A stretch of DNA of 64,000 nucleotides from Bradyrhizobium cenepequi (GTDB lineage: Bacteria; Pseudomonadota; Alphaproteobacteria; Rhizobiales; Xanthobacteraceae): the NCBI RefSeq assembly GCF_020329485.1, contig NZ_JAGKJI010000027.1:1-64000 (forward strand). Direction: 5' to 3'. A program made the position numbers and the translations under genes. The stretch's first letter is position 1. Each line of letters starts with the position of its first letter. The notes under the pieces are model-generated. The model worked only from the letters and a program-made list of their open reading frames with translations. It had not been told where the DNA came from and made no database searches. Positions 25,560-34,609 of the stretch are shown here, one piece after another.

Positions 25560-26816
25560 TCAAAAATGGTCCGCGCCAAGGGCCACGCCATTGCGCTCGG
25601 CTACAAGCCTGACGTAACCCCGCAGCACATTCTCCCTGAATGCGTACCAGGAGTTCCGCTTGCGGACGATGATGCCGCCGTGTGCCTGATCGCACAGACG
25701 ATAGAGGCGAGTGCGGAAGCGCTCGATGTCCAGCGGCTTGCGCCCCTTCGGCTTCCGATGGTCCATGATCGGAAGATACGATCTCTCGTAGATGTCCTTG
25801 ATCTGGCGCTCCAGATGGGTTGATTCCGCGATCGACCAAAGGGCTTCCTCGTAGTCCTCGGAGTTCGTCGTCTTCTGGATGGCGTAGTTATAGGCTTCAC
25901 GCAGCGGGCTCTCGGCGCGCTCAATCGCGCGGCTGATGGCCTTGTGAAAGTCATCGCTGGAGGCAGCCGTGCTGGTCTTCTGGTGGTCGAATATCTCCCA
26001 CAACACGTTCTCGGCGATCAGGTGCACATAGTACGGGAAGCCGTCGCTGATCTGGCTGATGCGGATGAGGAAGTCGCGATCAACCTCGAAGCCGAGCTTG
26101 GCCGCGGCGTTTGTTACGATGGCCCAGCGGGCATCATAGGAGATCGGCGCCAGTTCGAACCCCGTAATCGCGCGGCTGGCCGACAGATGGCTGCCGATGA
26201 TCTCGTCCAGCGTCTTGCCGATCCCGCACATCACCAGCTTCAACGGCAGGCGCATATCGTGCATGGCTTTGATAAGTTCAGCCAGCTTGGCCTTCACCTC
26301 GTGGGATTCGATGCGGTCGATTTCGTCGATGACGATGATCGGTTCGTCAGGCTCGCGCGTGGCAGCGGCTTCCTTAATGAGGTTGGCGGCGTGGTTGATG
26401 CTGGTCAACTTCTCTGGGATTAGGTATTGCCCTGGTATGCCGACCTTGCCCTCAACCTTGAACAAGCCGACGTTGATGCCAGCGGTGCCGCTCAGCTCGC
26501 GCGGCTTCTGCAAATAGGTCTTCTCGACCAAGGCACCGCACACGTCCCCGACGATGCCTTCGAAGGTCGATTTTTCGTCGCAGCCGACCCACGGTGGATC
26601 AGCGCCTAGATATGCCTTCGCGGCCGTCAGCGCGATCGAGGTTTTGCCGATGCCGCGCTCGCCGTGAATGAAGATGTGCATGCCGGGTGAATGCAGCGTG
26701 CGCCGTATATCGCGCAGGATCGGTTCGCGCCCCTGGAGTAGTTCAGGTACGTCGATGGGCTGCGCTGGACGGATATTCTGTTTCAGGATGCTGACAAACT
26801 CGTACTCAGCGAGCAC
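25560..26816 (-). CDS. AAA-type ATPase, Cdc6/TniB-like
   Basis: A 418-residue P-loop ATPase. The N-terminus LLQGREPILRDIRRTL precedes Walker A at 52-59 (GERGIGKTS). Walker B is IIVIDEID at about 161-168. Sensor-like LKLVMCGIGKTL follows, and the C-terminal part (SYLPIMDHRKPKGRKP then LDIERFRTRLYRLCDQAHGG) looks like a winged helix. The architecture resembles ORC/Cdc6-like ATPases and transposon-associated TniB proteins, often found in mobile elements and some defence systems. It reads alone on the minus strand at the end of the element, away from the RT gene by about 640 bases. Role unknown. Confidence 0.75.
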   Translation of the reverse strand: MLAEYEFVSILKQNIRPAQPIDVPELLQGREPILRDIRRTLHSPGMHIFIHGERGIGKTSIALTAAKAYLGADPPWVGCDEKSTFEGIVGDVCGALVEKTYLQKPRELSGTAGINVGLFKVEGKVGIPGQYLIPEKLTSINHAANLIKEAAATREPDEPIIVIDEIDRIESHEVKAKLAELIKAMHDMRLPLKLVMCGIGKTLDEIIGSHLSASRAITGFELAPISYDARWAIVTNAAAKLGFEVDRDFLIRISQISDGFPYYVHLIAENVLWEIFDHQKTSTAASSDDFHKAISRAIERAESPLREAYNYAIQKTTNSEDYEEALWSIAESTHLERQIKDIYERSYLPIMDHRKPKGRKPLDIERFRTRLYRLCDQAHGGIIVRKRNSWYAFRENVLRGYVRLVAERNGVALGADHF

Positions 26817-27288
26817 TTGCGATCACCTTCATTGGGAAGGTGCCATGTTAGCCTAGATTCGCTCTGCGAAAGGCCCTGCTCTCGATTACTCCCAGCACAT
26901 CAACAGAAGCGAACACCTGCCGGTGCGGAGAAGCCGGTTGCTTTGAATCCTCCTCAGGGACCACAGAAGCCCGGCCGAGCGCCGGGTTTGACGGCCGCCA
27001 TACGCGCGGCGGCCCATCGCGCATCGAACTGTGTAAGCAGGTGTGTAACACGCCCCCGTCGTTCGATTTATCTATTTGATTTTATTGTAGTTTTCGCTAT
27101 AAAATGGTCGAACCACCGACACTGCGATTTTCAGACGCATCGAACGACGGCCCCTCGATGTAGCAGTCAGCCGGCTTGCCTCCACGGTTGACGTCCACCC
27201 AATCCGAGCGGACTCGGGGCCGGCGAAATTTGGCGGGTGGCCGAAAAAACGTGCGTTTCGATGAGCTGCGGCGGTCCCTCAAGGTACA
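26817..27288. other. intergenic at the right edge of the satellite-like block
   Basis: A GC stem-loop (GCCCGGC with GCCGGGT) lies near 26970 and a second (GGCCGCC with GGCGGCC) near 26992-27014. A 61-codon minus frame (27097-27282) has no recognisable features. An A/T-rich patch at 27060-27110 stands out from the surroundings. Confidence 0.4.
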
Positions 27289-28116
27289 TTATGGCGCTTC
27301 CTTTAGGCTGCGCTTTGGCTGCCCCTGGTATTTATAGGCGAACTGCTTGGGCATCGGCCCTTTATTGCGGTCCTTGCGTCCGATCTGCTCCCATGCATGC
27401 GCCAGGATGCCTACCGCGCGTGACAAGCAGAAGATGCCGCGGGCTAGGGGTGCAGCAACGCCCAGCTCGCCGTAGATGACTGCAGTGGCTCCATCGATGT
27501 TCATCGGGATGAGCTTGCCTTTGCGCTCGTCCATGACGCGCTCGATCGAGCGCGCAGCGCTGGCATAGCGACCGCTGACGGCACCGTCACTGATCGCGGC
27601 ATCGACTACTGCGAGCAGCGGTTCAGCGCGCGGGTCGACGGGATGAAATCGGTGACCGAACCCCGGCAGATATTTGCTGCGGGTGGCGGTGAAATGGTCG
27701 ATCGCATCAGCGGCAGCCTCATCGAGGTCCTTGGTCTCGCTGCGTCGCAGGACCTCGTCAAAGAGCTCGATCGCCTGCTCCCCCGCTCCGCCATGCACGT
27801 CGTCGAGCGTGTTGATCGCGGATGCCATCGCGCCGTTGAGCGGCAGCCCACAACTGACAGCCATCTGCGCGATGGCGATGGAAGGTGCATGCGGACCATG
27901 ATCCACCGATGCAACCAGCGCAGCCTGCAACAGCCGCTCCTGCGCCGGTGTGGGTAGCTCGCCGCGCAGCATCAACCAGATCATCGCGGGGAACGAAATA
28001 TGACCAATCAATTCCTCGATCGTGTATCCGCGGTAGGCGATCCGCCCGGGGACGATGTCGCATATGGAGGTCCGCCACCAATGGGCGGCCTGCTCTCGCA
28101 GCTCCGTTTCGCTCAT
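27289..28116 (-). CDS. citryl-CoA lyase / citrate-synthase-fold protein
   Basis: A 275-residue protein. I chose ATG 28116 (MSETELREQAAHWWRTSICD); the longer frame upstream is out-of-context sequence. It contains the citrate synthase fold: GRIAYRGYTIEELIG, the small-domain helices, DDVHGGAGEQAIELF (catalytic His of the HGGA loop), then GFGHRFHPVDPRAEPLL. The protein is shorter than citrate synthase (about 430), as in citryl-CoA lyases that split citryl-CoA to acetyl-CoA and oxaloacetate. A CoA transferase gene lies 64 bases upstream in the same direction and could supply the CoA ester. The true substrate may be another 2-hydroxy acid. Confidence 0.82.
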   Translation of the reverse strand: MSETELREQAAHWWRTSICDIVPGRIAYRGYTIEELIGHISFPAMIWLMLRGELPTPAQERLLQAALVASVDHGPHAPSIAIAQMAVSCGLPLNGAMASAINTLDDVHGGAGEQAIELFDEVLRRSETKDLDEAAADAIDHFTATRSKYLPGFGHRFHPVDPRAEPLLAVVDAAISDGAVSGRYASAARSIERVMDERKGKLIPMNIDGATAVIYGELGVAAPLARGIFCLSRAVGILAHAWEQIGRKDRNKGPMPKQFAYKYQGQPKRSLKEAP

Positions 28117-28180
28117 TCTGTTTTCCAATCTCGTCAGCCTATGTCCGGCCGAAGCTTGCTTGCGCGCAACTCCCTGCCCG

Positions 28181-29443
28181 TCACGCTGCTCCATCCGTCG
28201 CTGGGCGGCCCCGCGGAAAATGCGCTCCTCCTTGACGTGGCGTTCCGGCGGCACCGCTTGCGATGAGGTGCTCAATTTCCGGATAGGTATAACCGAGCCG
28301 AACCAGCCATCCCTCTGTGTCCGCACCGAGCGACGGGGGGAGCGCGGGGACAGGAAACGCCTTATCCAGCCGAAAACCAGGGCGCGTAATGCGTAATGGC
28401 GGTTCGCCAGCCCTGTCGAGCGGCAGCGTCTCGACAAAGCCGCGCTCCAGCAACTGCGGCTCCCGCAAAACTTGCGGAACGGTCAGCACGCTGCCGGCAG
28501 GGACGCCGGCGGCATTCAACAGCGCCTCCCACTCCTCCGCAGGCCTGCAGCGCAACGCCGCGTTCAGCTCATCGCTAAGCGCCCCTCGGTTCAGTTTACG
28601 TGCTTCGCGCTTTGCGAAGCGCGGATCTGTCTTCAGATCCGGCCGGCCGATCAGATCGCAAAGGGTCCGGTACTGCTTCTGCTCGTTGGCGGCTACATTC
28701 AGCGGGCCGGTCGCGGTGCGGAACGTGCCGGAGGGTGCGGCCGTGAAGTTCTCGTTCCCCATCGGCTGCGGCTCGACTCCGCCGTTCAGGTGATTGGAAA
28801 CCACCCATCCCATGGCCGCGATTGTCGCCTCCAGCAGCGACACGTCGATGAAGCGGCCCCTGCCCGTTTGCTGTTGCTCGACGAGCGCCGCGGCGATGGC
28901 AAAGGCGGCCGTTAGCCCGGCGATGGTGTCGGAGATCGGGAAGCCGGTCCGCAGCGGAGCCGTGGCTGCATCACCAGTAACACTCATCGCGCCGGAAAGG
29001 CCCTGGACGATCTGGTCGTAGGCCGGGCGGGCGGACCAAGGACCGCTTTGCCCAAAGCCTGAGATCGCACAATAGATGAGGCGCGGGTTGCGCCTGCACA
29101 ACGCGTCGAAACCGAGACCAAACCGCTCCATGACCTTGGGCCGGAAGTTTTCGAGAAGGACGTCGGCCTCGGACACCAGCCTGAAAAACACTTCCCTTCC
29201 CGCTTCAGACTTCAGATCGAGCGCCACCGACTGCTTACCGGCGTTGACGGCGACGAACGAGAGGCCCTGAAGGCGCTCTGCCCTTTGCGGATCGGCGCCA
29301 AGGCGCCGCGCGAGATCGCCTCCATTGGGGTTTTCAACCTTGATAACCTCCGCGCCAAGGCGCGCGAGATGGTAGCCGCAGAACGGGCCTGCCAATACGT
29401 TCGACAGGTCGAGGACACGGATGCCGGTAAGCGACAGGGACAT
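28181..29443 (-). CDS. CaiB/BaiF (family III) CoA transferase
   Basis: A 420-residue family III CoA transferase. MSLSLTGIRVLDLSNVLAGP is the Rossmann start, GAEVIKVENPNGGDLAR follows, and the catalytic Asp is in AYDQIVQGLSGAMSVTG (about residue 142). The GGGG-like loop appears as GRGRFIDVSLLE. The enzyme moves CoA from one acid to another. Next to the citryl-CoA-lyase-like gene it probably activates a tricarboxylic or 2-hydroxy acid. A broken ABC transporter operon lies just upstream, in the same direction, and an IclR regulator gene beyond that is divergent. The last 30 residues are unusual and may be extra. Confidence 0.9.
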   Translation of the reverse strand: MSLSLTGIRVLDLSNVLAGPFCGYHLARLGAEVIKVENPNGGDLARRLGADPQRAERLQGLSFVAVNAGKQSVALDLKSEAGREVFFRLVSEADVLLENFRPKVMERFGLGFDALCRRNPRLIYCAISGFGQSGPWSARPAYDQIVQGLSGAMSVTGDAATAPLRTGFPISDTIAGLTAAFAIAAALVEQQQTGRGRFIDVSLLEATIAAMGWVVSNHLNGGVEPQPMGNENFTAAPSGTFRTATGPLNVAANEQKQYRTLCDLIGRPDLKTDPRFAKREARKLNRGALSDELNAALRCRPAEEWEALLNAAGVPAGSVLTVPQVLREPQLLERGFVETLPLDRAGEPPLRITRPGFRLDKAFPVPALPPSLGADTEGWLVRLGYTYPEIEHLIASGAAGTPRQGGAHFPRGRPATDGAA

Positions 29444-29485
29444 CTGACGAGGCCTTCTTTGCGGTATCTTCTGCCGCTGCGGTTG

Positions 29486-29704
29486 TTATTTCAGTTGCTG
29501 GGCCGCACTCTCGGCGAAGCGATTGGTGAAGGTTTTACTGAGGTCGATGTTGGCCGCGGCGATCCTGGGGTCGAAATCGCTCAGCACAGCCAGGGATACC
29601 TTGGCCGCCTCGGCGTCCATCAGGCCGGTCTGGGAAAACAGCGCCGTCGACGCCTTTAGGACGTCGATGTTCACCTCGCGATCATCGGTCTTGTATACAC
29701 CTCC
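29486..29704 (-). pseudogene. NitT/TauT-type substrate-binding protein, C-terminal fragment
   Basis: The frame reads GGVYKTDDREVNIDVLKAST then ALFSQTGLMDAEAAKVSLAV and SKTFTNRFAESAAQQL, the usual last helices of an ABC substrate-binding protein of the nitrate/taurine class. The N-terminal signal peptide and binding lobes are absent. It abuts the permease fragment, so a deletion has fused the ends. Confidence 0.65.
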
Positions 29705-29912
29705 ATCATTGGCCGAGCACATGTTCAGGCTCCATGAGCCGGCGCTGCCGCCAGACCAACAACCGCTTTTCGGCACGATCGACGAGCGCGTCTTGCGCGA
29801 CCACGAATGCGGACAGCACGATGATACCGGCGAACACGTCGGTCGCATCGAGCACCCCTTCGGCCCGCGCGATCAGACGCCCCAACCCGGCGGATGAGCC
29901 GAGATATTCTCC
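29703..29912 (-). pseudogene. ABC transporter permease, C-terminal fragment
   Basis: Reads EYLGSSAGLGRLIARAEGVL then DATDVFAGIIVLSAFVVAQD and ALVDRAEKRLLVWR, the end of a SsuC/TauC-type permease including the last membrane segment. The stop at 29703-29705 precedes the binding-protein fragment. The upstream membrane segments and EAA loop are missing or scrambled. Confidence 0.7.
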
Positions 29913-30039
29913 ACTTCAGCGCCAAGCAGCGACCAGACTTGCCCAGAAACACGAGCCCGAGCCCCACGTTGTCCTGCGGTCTTCCACGGCAGTAGGCCCT
30001 CCTGTTGGAGCATGTAGCCGCACTGATCATTCAGTCTCC

Positions 30040-30232
30040 TGAACGTCTCCCGACGCAGGTTTTAAGAGACCTGTGACAGTGTTCAGGATGGTGGACTTAC
30101 CACAACCGGTGGGCCCACGACCGCAACGAACTCCGCGTCGCCTACCTGGAGGTTCATGCTTTTGACGGCGATGAATGCGCCGAAGCGGATCATCACCACG
30201 CGCAAGTCAACGGCCCGCGTTGGCTGCTCCTT
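30040..30232 (-). pseudogene. ABC transporter ATPase, N-terminal fragment
   Basis: Reads RFGAFIAVKSMNLQVGDAEF then VAVVGP, after which a base is missing in the Walker A motif (expected GPTGCGKST). GCGKSTILNTVTGLLKPASG then continues in the next frame. Everything after the P-loop is gone. The order ATPase, permease, binding protein is the remains of one transporter operon with two internal deletions. Confidence 0.65.
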
Positions 30233-30306
30233 TCCATCGTTTCACTTTTCAGAACTCGTTCTGTTATGTGCAACCCATAGTCCCGTGTGAGAGAAGAGTC
30301 AATCTA

Positions 30307-30386
30307 TTCTGTCCTACAGAACCGCCTTCCCGCTTCTGTAATGGATTCTGACGCCTAAATCTGATAGTGGTTCTACTCTGCAGAAC
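30307..30386. promoter_or_regulatory. two matching palindromes, probable IclR operator sites
   Basis: TTCTGTCCTACAGAA (30307-30321) is a perfect 6-3-6 palindrome, and TTCTACTCTGCAGAA (30371-30385) has the same ends and spacing (common form TTCTRYNCTRCAGAA). They are 64 bases apart, centre to centre, close to six helical turns. The second lies 12 bases before the IclR-gene start. The arrangement suits autoregulation plus control of the divergent transporter and CoA transferase operon. Confidence 0.6.
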
Positions 30387-30397
30387 TGGGGGCAGAG

Positions 30398-31087
30398 ATG
30401 AGCAAGACAGGAGTTGACGCGGTCAGGAGAGCGCTCGCGATCCTGAAAAGTTTCAACGCGGAGCGGTCTGCGATGACGCTGACGCAGATTGCGGAGATGA
30501 CGGACCTCTACAAGAGCACAGTGCTGCGATTGGCCTCTTCGTTGGAGGCTGACGGCTTTCTCGTCCGCGGCGCGGACCGGTTGTTTCGACCGGGACCTCA
30601 GTTGTGGCGTCTTGGGGCGCTTTATCAGCGCGGTCTGGATCTTGGCGAAGTCATCCGGCCATCGCTTCGTCGACTGGTTGAGGCAACGGGGGAAACTGCA
30701 TCCTTTTATGTTGTAGATGGCGACGAACGCATCTGTCTTTACCGCGTCAATTCTCTACGTTCAGTTCGACATCATCTCGAAGAAGGCCAGCGATTGCCGA
30801 TTGATCGCGGCGCCGCCGGGCGAATTCTCACTGCATACCGCGAGCCAGCGAACGCAGAAGGGAGGAAGATCCGCGATAGAGGCTTTTATGTTTCGATCGG
30901 AGAGCGGGAGCCGGAGGCGGCCGCGGCGGCCGTGCCGTTGATGGACGTACACGGCAAACTGAGGGGCGCCCTTTCGGTATCAGCGATCAGGACGCGCTTT
31001 GATGCCACCGCCCGCAAGACGGCAATCGATGCTCTCAAATCGGAAGCCAAGGCCTTAGCGGGGTTGCTGCCTGCGAGCGAACGCTGA
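30398..31087 (+). CDS. IclR-family transcriptional regulator
   Basis: A 229-residue protein. The winged helix-turn-helix is N-terminal (AVRRALAILKSFNAERSAMT then LTQIAEMTDLYKSTVLRLAS). The C-terminal effector domain shows SFYVVDGDERICLYRVNSLR, RLPIDRGAAGRILTAY and the closing GALSVSAIRTRFD. IclR proteins sense small acids and control nearby catabolic genes. Here it is divergent from the CoA transferase and lyase operon, with two matching palindromes in front. Complete, with normal length slightly below the 250 average. Confidence 0.92.
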   Translation: MSKTGVDAVRRALAILKSFNAERSAMTLTQIAEMTDLYKSTVLRLASSLEADGFLVRGADRLFRPGPQLWRLGALYQRGLDLGEVIRPSLRRLVEATGETASFYVVDGDERICLYRVNSLRSVRHHLEEGQRLPIDRGAAGRILTAYREPANAEGRKIRDRGFYVSIGEREPEAAAAAVPLMDVHGKLRGALSVSAIRTRFDATARKTAIDALKSEAKALAGLLPASER

Positions 31088-31239
31088 TCAGTGAGGGCGT
31101 CCGCTTTTGCGCCATTTGTGAAGAAGTCGACGCGGCTTCGGCAAAGGCTGGCAGTGTCTTATGGCGCAGCATGAGGCAATCAGGCACCTCCCGGCCGTTC
31201 AGAGGACAGAGCAGCCACGTTGAACGATCGAGTACAGAG

Positions 31240-31509
31240 ATGATGGACGCAGACGACATTCACATTCAATTCGATGCGCCCGCCATGCTTCGCAAATGGC
31301 CCTCCATAAACAGTGAGCGTCGTGCAGACAGAAGCACTTATCTGCTGGCGGAAGGCACGCTGGACGACTGCATACGAGAGTTTATGACCAAGCCTGAGGC
31401 CACACGTCATCTTTATGAAATCCACACAGCGCCACAGCCTCCGCTCATAACGGAAGTCTTGTCAGCCGATCACATCGCGGAACTCGCCAGATTGCGAAGT
31501 TTCCTCTGA
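31240..31509 (+). CDS. small conserved rhizobial hypothetical protein
   Basis: I chose ATG 31240 (MMDADDIHIQFDAPAMLRKW), giving 89 residues; the frame is open 23 codons further upstream. Visible segments are INSERRADRSTYLLAEGTLD and ECIREF-type helix DDCIREFMTKPEATRHLYEI, ending ADHIAELARLRSFL. I recognise the type as frequent in Bradyrhizobium but know no function. Soluble, no motif. Confidence 0.65.
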   Translation: MMDADDIHIQFDAPAMLRKWPSINSERRADRSTYLLAEGTLDDCIREFMTKPEATRHLYEIHTAPQPPLITEVLSADHIAELARLRSFL

Positions 31510-31670
31510 TCGGGATGTTCTTGTCGGCACTCCTGGGGCGAAGGTCCGCCTCAAAATCGGCGAGTCTCAGGTCAATGACAACAATTCCGCTTCGCCCTCG
31601 AAAGCAGAGCTAGCGTAGGCGCCGCTTTCGTCCTTAAGAGCGGCTGCCCGGAGCATCGGTTCTTATTCAA

Positions 31671-32039
31671 TCAGAAGCGATCATGCAGCTGCCCGCGGCG
31701 CGCCTTGTCGCCGACCGTCTCAGCCGCGAACTGTCCCGGTCCGCGCGGCGGGCCCTCGGGCTGCCGTCGCCCCATCGCCATGATGGCGGTGCCCATCGCG
31801 CTCGAACTGAGGGTGACGATGAAGCCGAACAGTAGCAGCCCGAGCGCGACGCCGGGGGTGTGATCGGCCAGGATGAGGTCTCGTATGTTGCCGGGATTGA
31901 GCAGCATAAGGCCAGCGACCAGGAGCACCGCCAGCGACACGCCCGCGGCAAAGTTGATCGCGAGCAGCCGGAACAGCGGCGCTTCCAAAACAAGGGACCG
32001 GCGCGGCGACGGCGCCTCTTCCTGCATGTCGTCCTCCAT
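31671..32039 (-). CDS. small two-span membrane protein
   Basis: I chose ATG 32039 (MEDDMQEEAPSPRRS), giving 122 residues. Two hydrophobic segments are clear: LLAINFAAGVSLAVLLVAGLML and, after the short loop LNPGNIRDLILADHTP, GVALGLLLFGFIVTLSSSAM. The tail is polar (MAMGRRQPEGPPRGPGQFAA). Such proteins are common unannotated inner-membrane proteins in rhizobia. No enzymatic motif. Confidence 0.65.
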   Translation of the reverse strand: MEDDMQEEAPSPRRSLVLEAPLFRLLAINFAAGVSLAVLLVAGLMLLNPGNIRDLILADHTPGVALGLLLFGFIVTLSSSAMGTAIMAMGRRQPEGPPRGPGQFAAETVGDKARRGQLHDRF

Positions 32040-32685
32040 CGCAAAAAAGCCTATCGCATTTTTCGACCGATCGAGCGCCGGCTCGCCTGGTGAAAGAAGT
32101 CGATTGCGAAACGGAGCCCGGTTCTGACGACAACCGATATGGCCTCGTTTTCTTTCCTCATTCAGCCCGCTCGCGGCGTTCACACCATGCGTCAATCAAG
32201 CATCAGGCGGACGACAGGCACCTCACCGTCCTCGAAATTGCCGACTTCGGACTCCGCAACCGGAGGCGCTTCTTGCGCCGGATCATATTACGAATGCCGG
32301 CGATAGCACCACTTTGCCGGCGACATTCGGACGCGCGCGGACCAACTCCGAGCGTCATCGTGACCATTTTTTTGCAGCTTTGTGACCGCCTACGCCGGAT
32401 TGCGACGCTTGCGCTAGCAGCATACCAAAGCTCATCGACGTCGCCGCCACATAGAGCGCCCCTCGGACGTTTAGAGATACGTGAAGTCGGCGATCGACTC
32501 TTGGTTCGGAGTCTCGAGTTCCAACCCGTCGTAATGAAATCTGCGGTCGTGCAGTTGCATTTCGAGAGCCGCTATTGGATACACTGAAGGCTCGCTATGC
32601 TGGTCGAGGAAGTGCCAGAGAGCAATCTATTCTTGACCTGTCTATTGCCCCTGCGGCAACCACTAGACGCTCGCAAACTCCTGAC
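32040..32685. other. intergenic, no supported gene
   Basis: No accepted gene. On the minus strand near 32420-32470 the words LNVRGALYVAATSMSFGMLL can be read without a start, possibly the trace of a short-chain dehydrogenase, but too short to call. Confidence 0.35.
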
Positions 32686-33570
32686 ATGGGGGCTCAAATG
32701 TTCATCAGGCTTGAAAGCGGTGTTTCTCACGCTGACGTCTGTCTCCATGGTGGTGAGCTGCACAGCTGGGTCGCCGGTGGCCACAAACTACTTTGGCATC
32801 GGGATCCTGTCTGGTGGGATCAATCATCGCCAATATTGTTTCCGATTGTCGGGTGGACCAACAGGGGTTGCATTCGTGTTGATGGGGATTCCCGTCCGTT
32901 GAGCGTTCATGGATTCGCGAGCCAACGTGTATTCTCTGTATCGAGCTGGAAGGCCGCAAGCGTTACACTTGCGCTGACGAACAATCCGGACACCTTGAAG
33001 GTCTATCCGTTCTTATTTCGGCTGTCCGTGACGTATACACTCGAGGATACGGCATTGACCGTCGCGTTCATGATCGAGAATGTGGATCGTCGAAGCATGC
33101 CTTATGCACTCGGCTTTCACCCGGCCTTTTGCTGGCCATTTAACAGTGTGGTCCGGGACGACTACATAATCCAGTTTGAAGCCGAAGAGAGTCCCATCAT
33201 CCCCGTGATCACAAGTGATGGACTCATATCGTCGCGGACACGCCACATACCGATCAAGGCAAGGAAGCTCCACTTGACCGACGAGCTCTTCGCATCGGAT
33301 GCGCTTTGCTTCCTCAACGCCAAAAGCCGTTCGTTCAGCTTGAATGCCGGCCACGAGGGCTCCAGTATCGTACTGGAAGCATCCGGCTTCCCACATCTGG
33401 CGCTTTGGTCCCGGCCAGGAGCGCCCTTTGTTTCCATGGAAGCATGGACAAGTCACAGCGACCCTGAGGGCTTTGTCGGGGACCTATCCGAAAAGCCTTC
33501 GATGCGCATGCTCGCCTCGGGCGAAACCGCAAGTCACTCAGTTCGTCTTCTGTTTCGCGAGGCGAGCTGA
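32686..33570 (+). CDS. aldose 1-epimerase family protein (LacX-like)
   Basis: A 294-residue protein from ATG 32686; ATG 32698 (MFIRLESG) is an alternative start. The galactose-mutarotase fold is visible: GGELHSWVAGGHKLLWHRDP, ILFPIVGWTNRGCIRVDGDS, the LSVHGFASQRVFSV strand with catalytic-type His, YALGFHPAFCWPF with the second His, and HLALWSRPGAPFVSMEAWTS. These enzymes interconvert sugar anomers; the LacX branch has an uncertain substrate. It stands alone in the island without sugar genes near it. Confidence 0.85.
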   Translation: MGAQMFIRLESGVSHADVCLHGGELHSWVAGGHKLLWHRDPVWWDQSSPILFPIVGWTNRGCIRVDGDSRPLSVHGFASQRVFSVSSWKAASVTLALTNNPDTLKVYPFLFRLSVTYTLEDTALTVAFMIENVDRRSMPYALGFHPAFCWPFNSVVRDDYIIQFEAEESPIIPVITSDGLISSRTRHIPIKARKLHLTDELFASDALCFLNAKSRSFSLNAGHEGSSIVLEASGFPHLALWSRPGAPFVSMEAWTSHSDPEGFVGDLSEKPSMRMLASGETASHSVRLLFREAS

Positions 33571-34609
33571 TGGTTTGTGTCTCCCCAGCCCTGGCCGTCT
33601 CGGATGTTTGCGTCCAGCCGAACAGTGCGTCGTGTGAGGTTGGAGATCGCGGCGGCCTCTAGGACCCTATCACCAGTCCCCTCGCCATATCGCACGCTGG
33701 AGCGCGCCCCTCGCGAGCGCGGTCTCGAAATGGCGGACCAGCGCCTCATGCTGGGTTTGGAGGAATCGGCAATTCGATCGAGTCCATTGAGGAGTCACCG
33801 TGCCAGATCCGGATGGTGTCGCCGTCTAGCGGATTGCTTTCGAATTTCCATCTCGAACGGATCCTCACAGCAGAGTCTCCAGCCCACGTCAACAATTGAC
33901 GCACGTGGATGGCGCCAGGCGAGAGATACCTGGGCTGCTCGCTCGCGACCATTCGCAGTGAAACCCAGAAATCTGGCGGCGATGCTGACCGTGGACCAAA
34001 CAGCATCTAGCTGAGCGAGCTGAATCGTCGCTTTGGGAAGCTCTATGCTCGTTCGCTGACTCAAGGCGGCCCATCTCCACCTCGCAAGGTCTGCTCAAAT
34101 TGGTTGAGATGAGATTTTTATTGATCTCCCCGTGCGCACGCCGTGCACACGCCGCCTACTAACCAACTGAAAATATTGCACTGTCGCTCATCATGGCCAA
34201 ACTTGAGCGAGCTAAAGCATGGCTTGGTACGCGTTCAGCAAAATTGGTCACACCAAAAGATGACGCGAAAGGCCAGTCACCGGAAAATGATCCCTATGTT
34301 CTTCTCCGATCTCACCGTCTCACAATGATCCTCGGCTCTTTCAGCTGTCCCATAATACTCGAAGCTTTCTTGGCTTTCACTGGAGAGACGAGCGAGCGCC
34401 GTGGTTGAATGAATCGACGCAGAGCTTTCTTCCCTGCCACTCGTTTTTATCTTGCGGTCACCAACCTGGTGTCGAGAACCAAATTCACGGAGGCGGATGT
34501 AAGGCGCGCGCTGCTCCGAAAGCACGCCGCCGTTAGCTGTACGAGACCGCCGATGTTGATGCAATTTCGGCCGCGGAGAAGGATGAACAGCCGAGCACGG
34601 GAGGGATCG
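33571..34609. other. about 1 kb without a supported gene
   Basis: Several frames of 70-145 codons occur on both strands, but they overlap each other and resemble nothing known. The minus-strand frame at 33795-34064 contains AARFLGFTANGRERAAQVSL and could be a fossil of an unrecognised gene. A strong GGGAGGG ribosome-binding site appears only at the right end, before 34610. Confidence 0.4.

Noticed and set aside
27097..27282. A 61-codon minus-strand frame
   Set aside because: No recognisable motif, no ribosome-binding site, and located in an A/T-mixed intergenic stretch.
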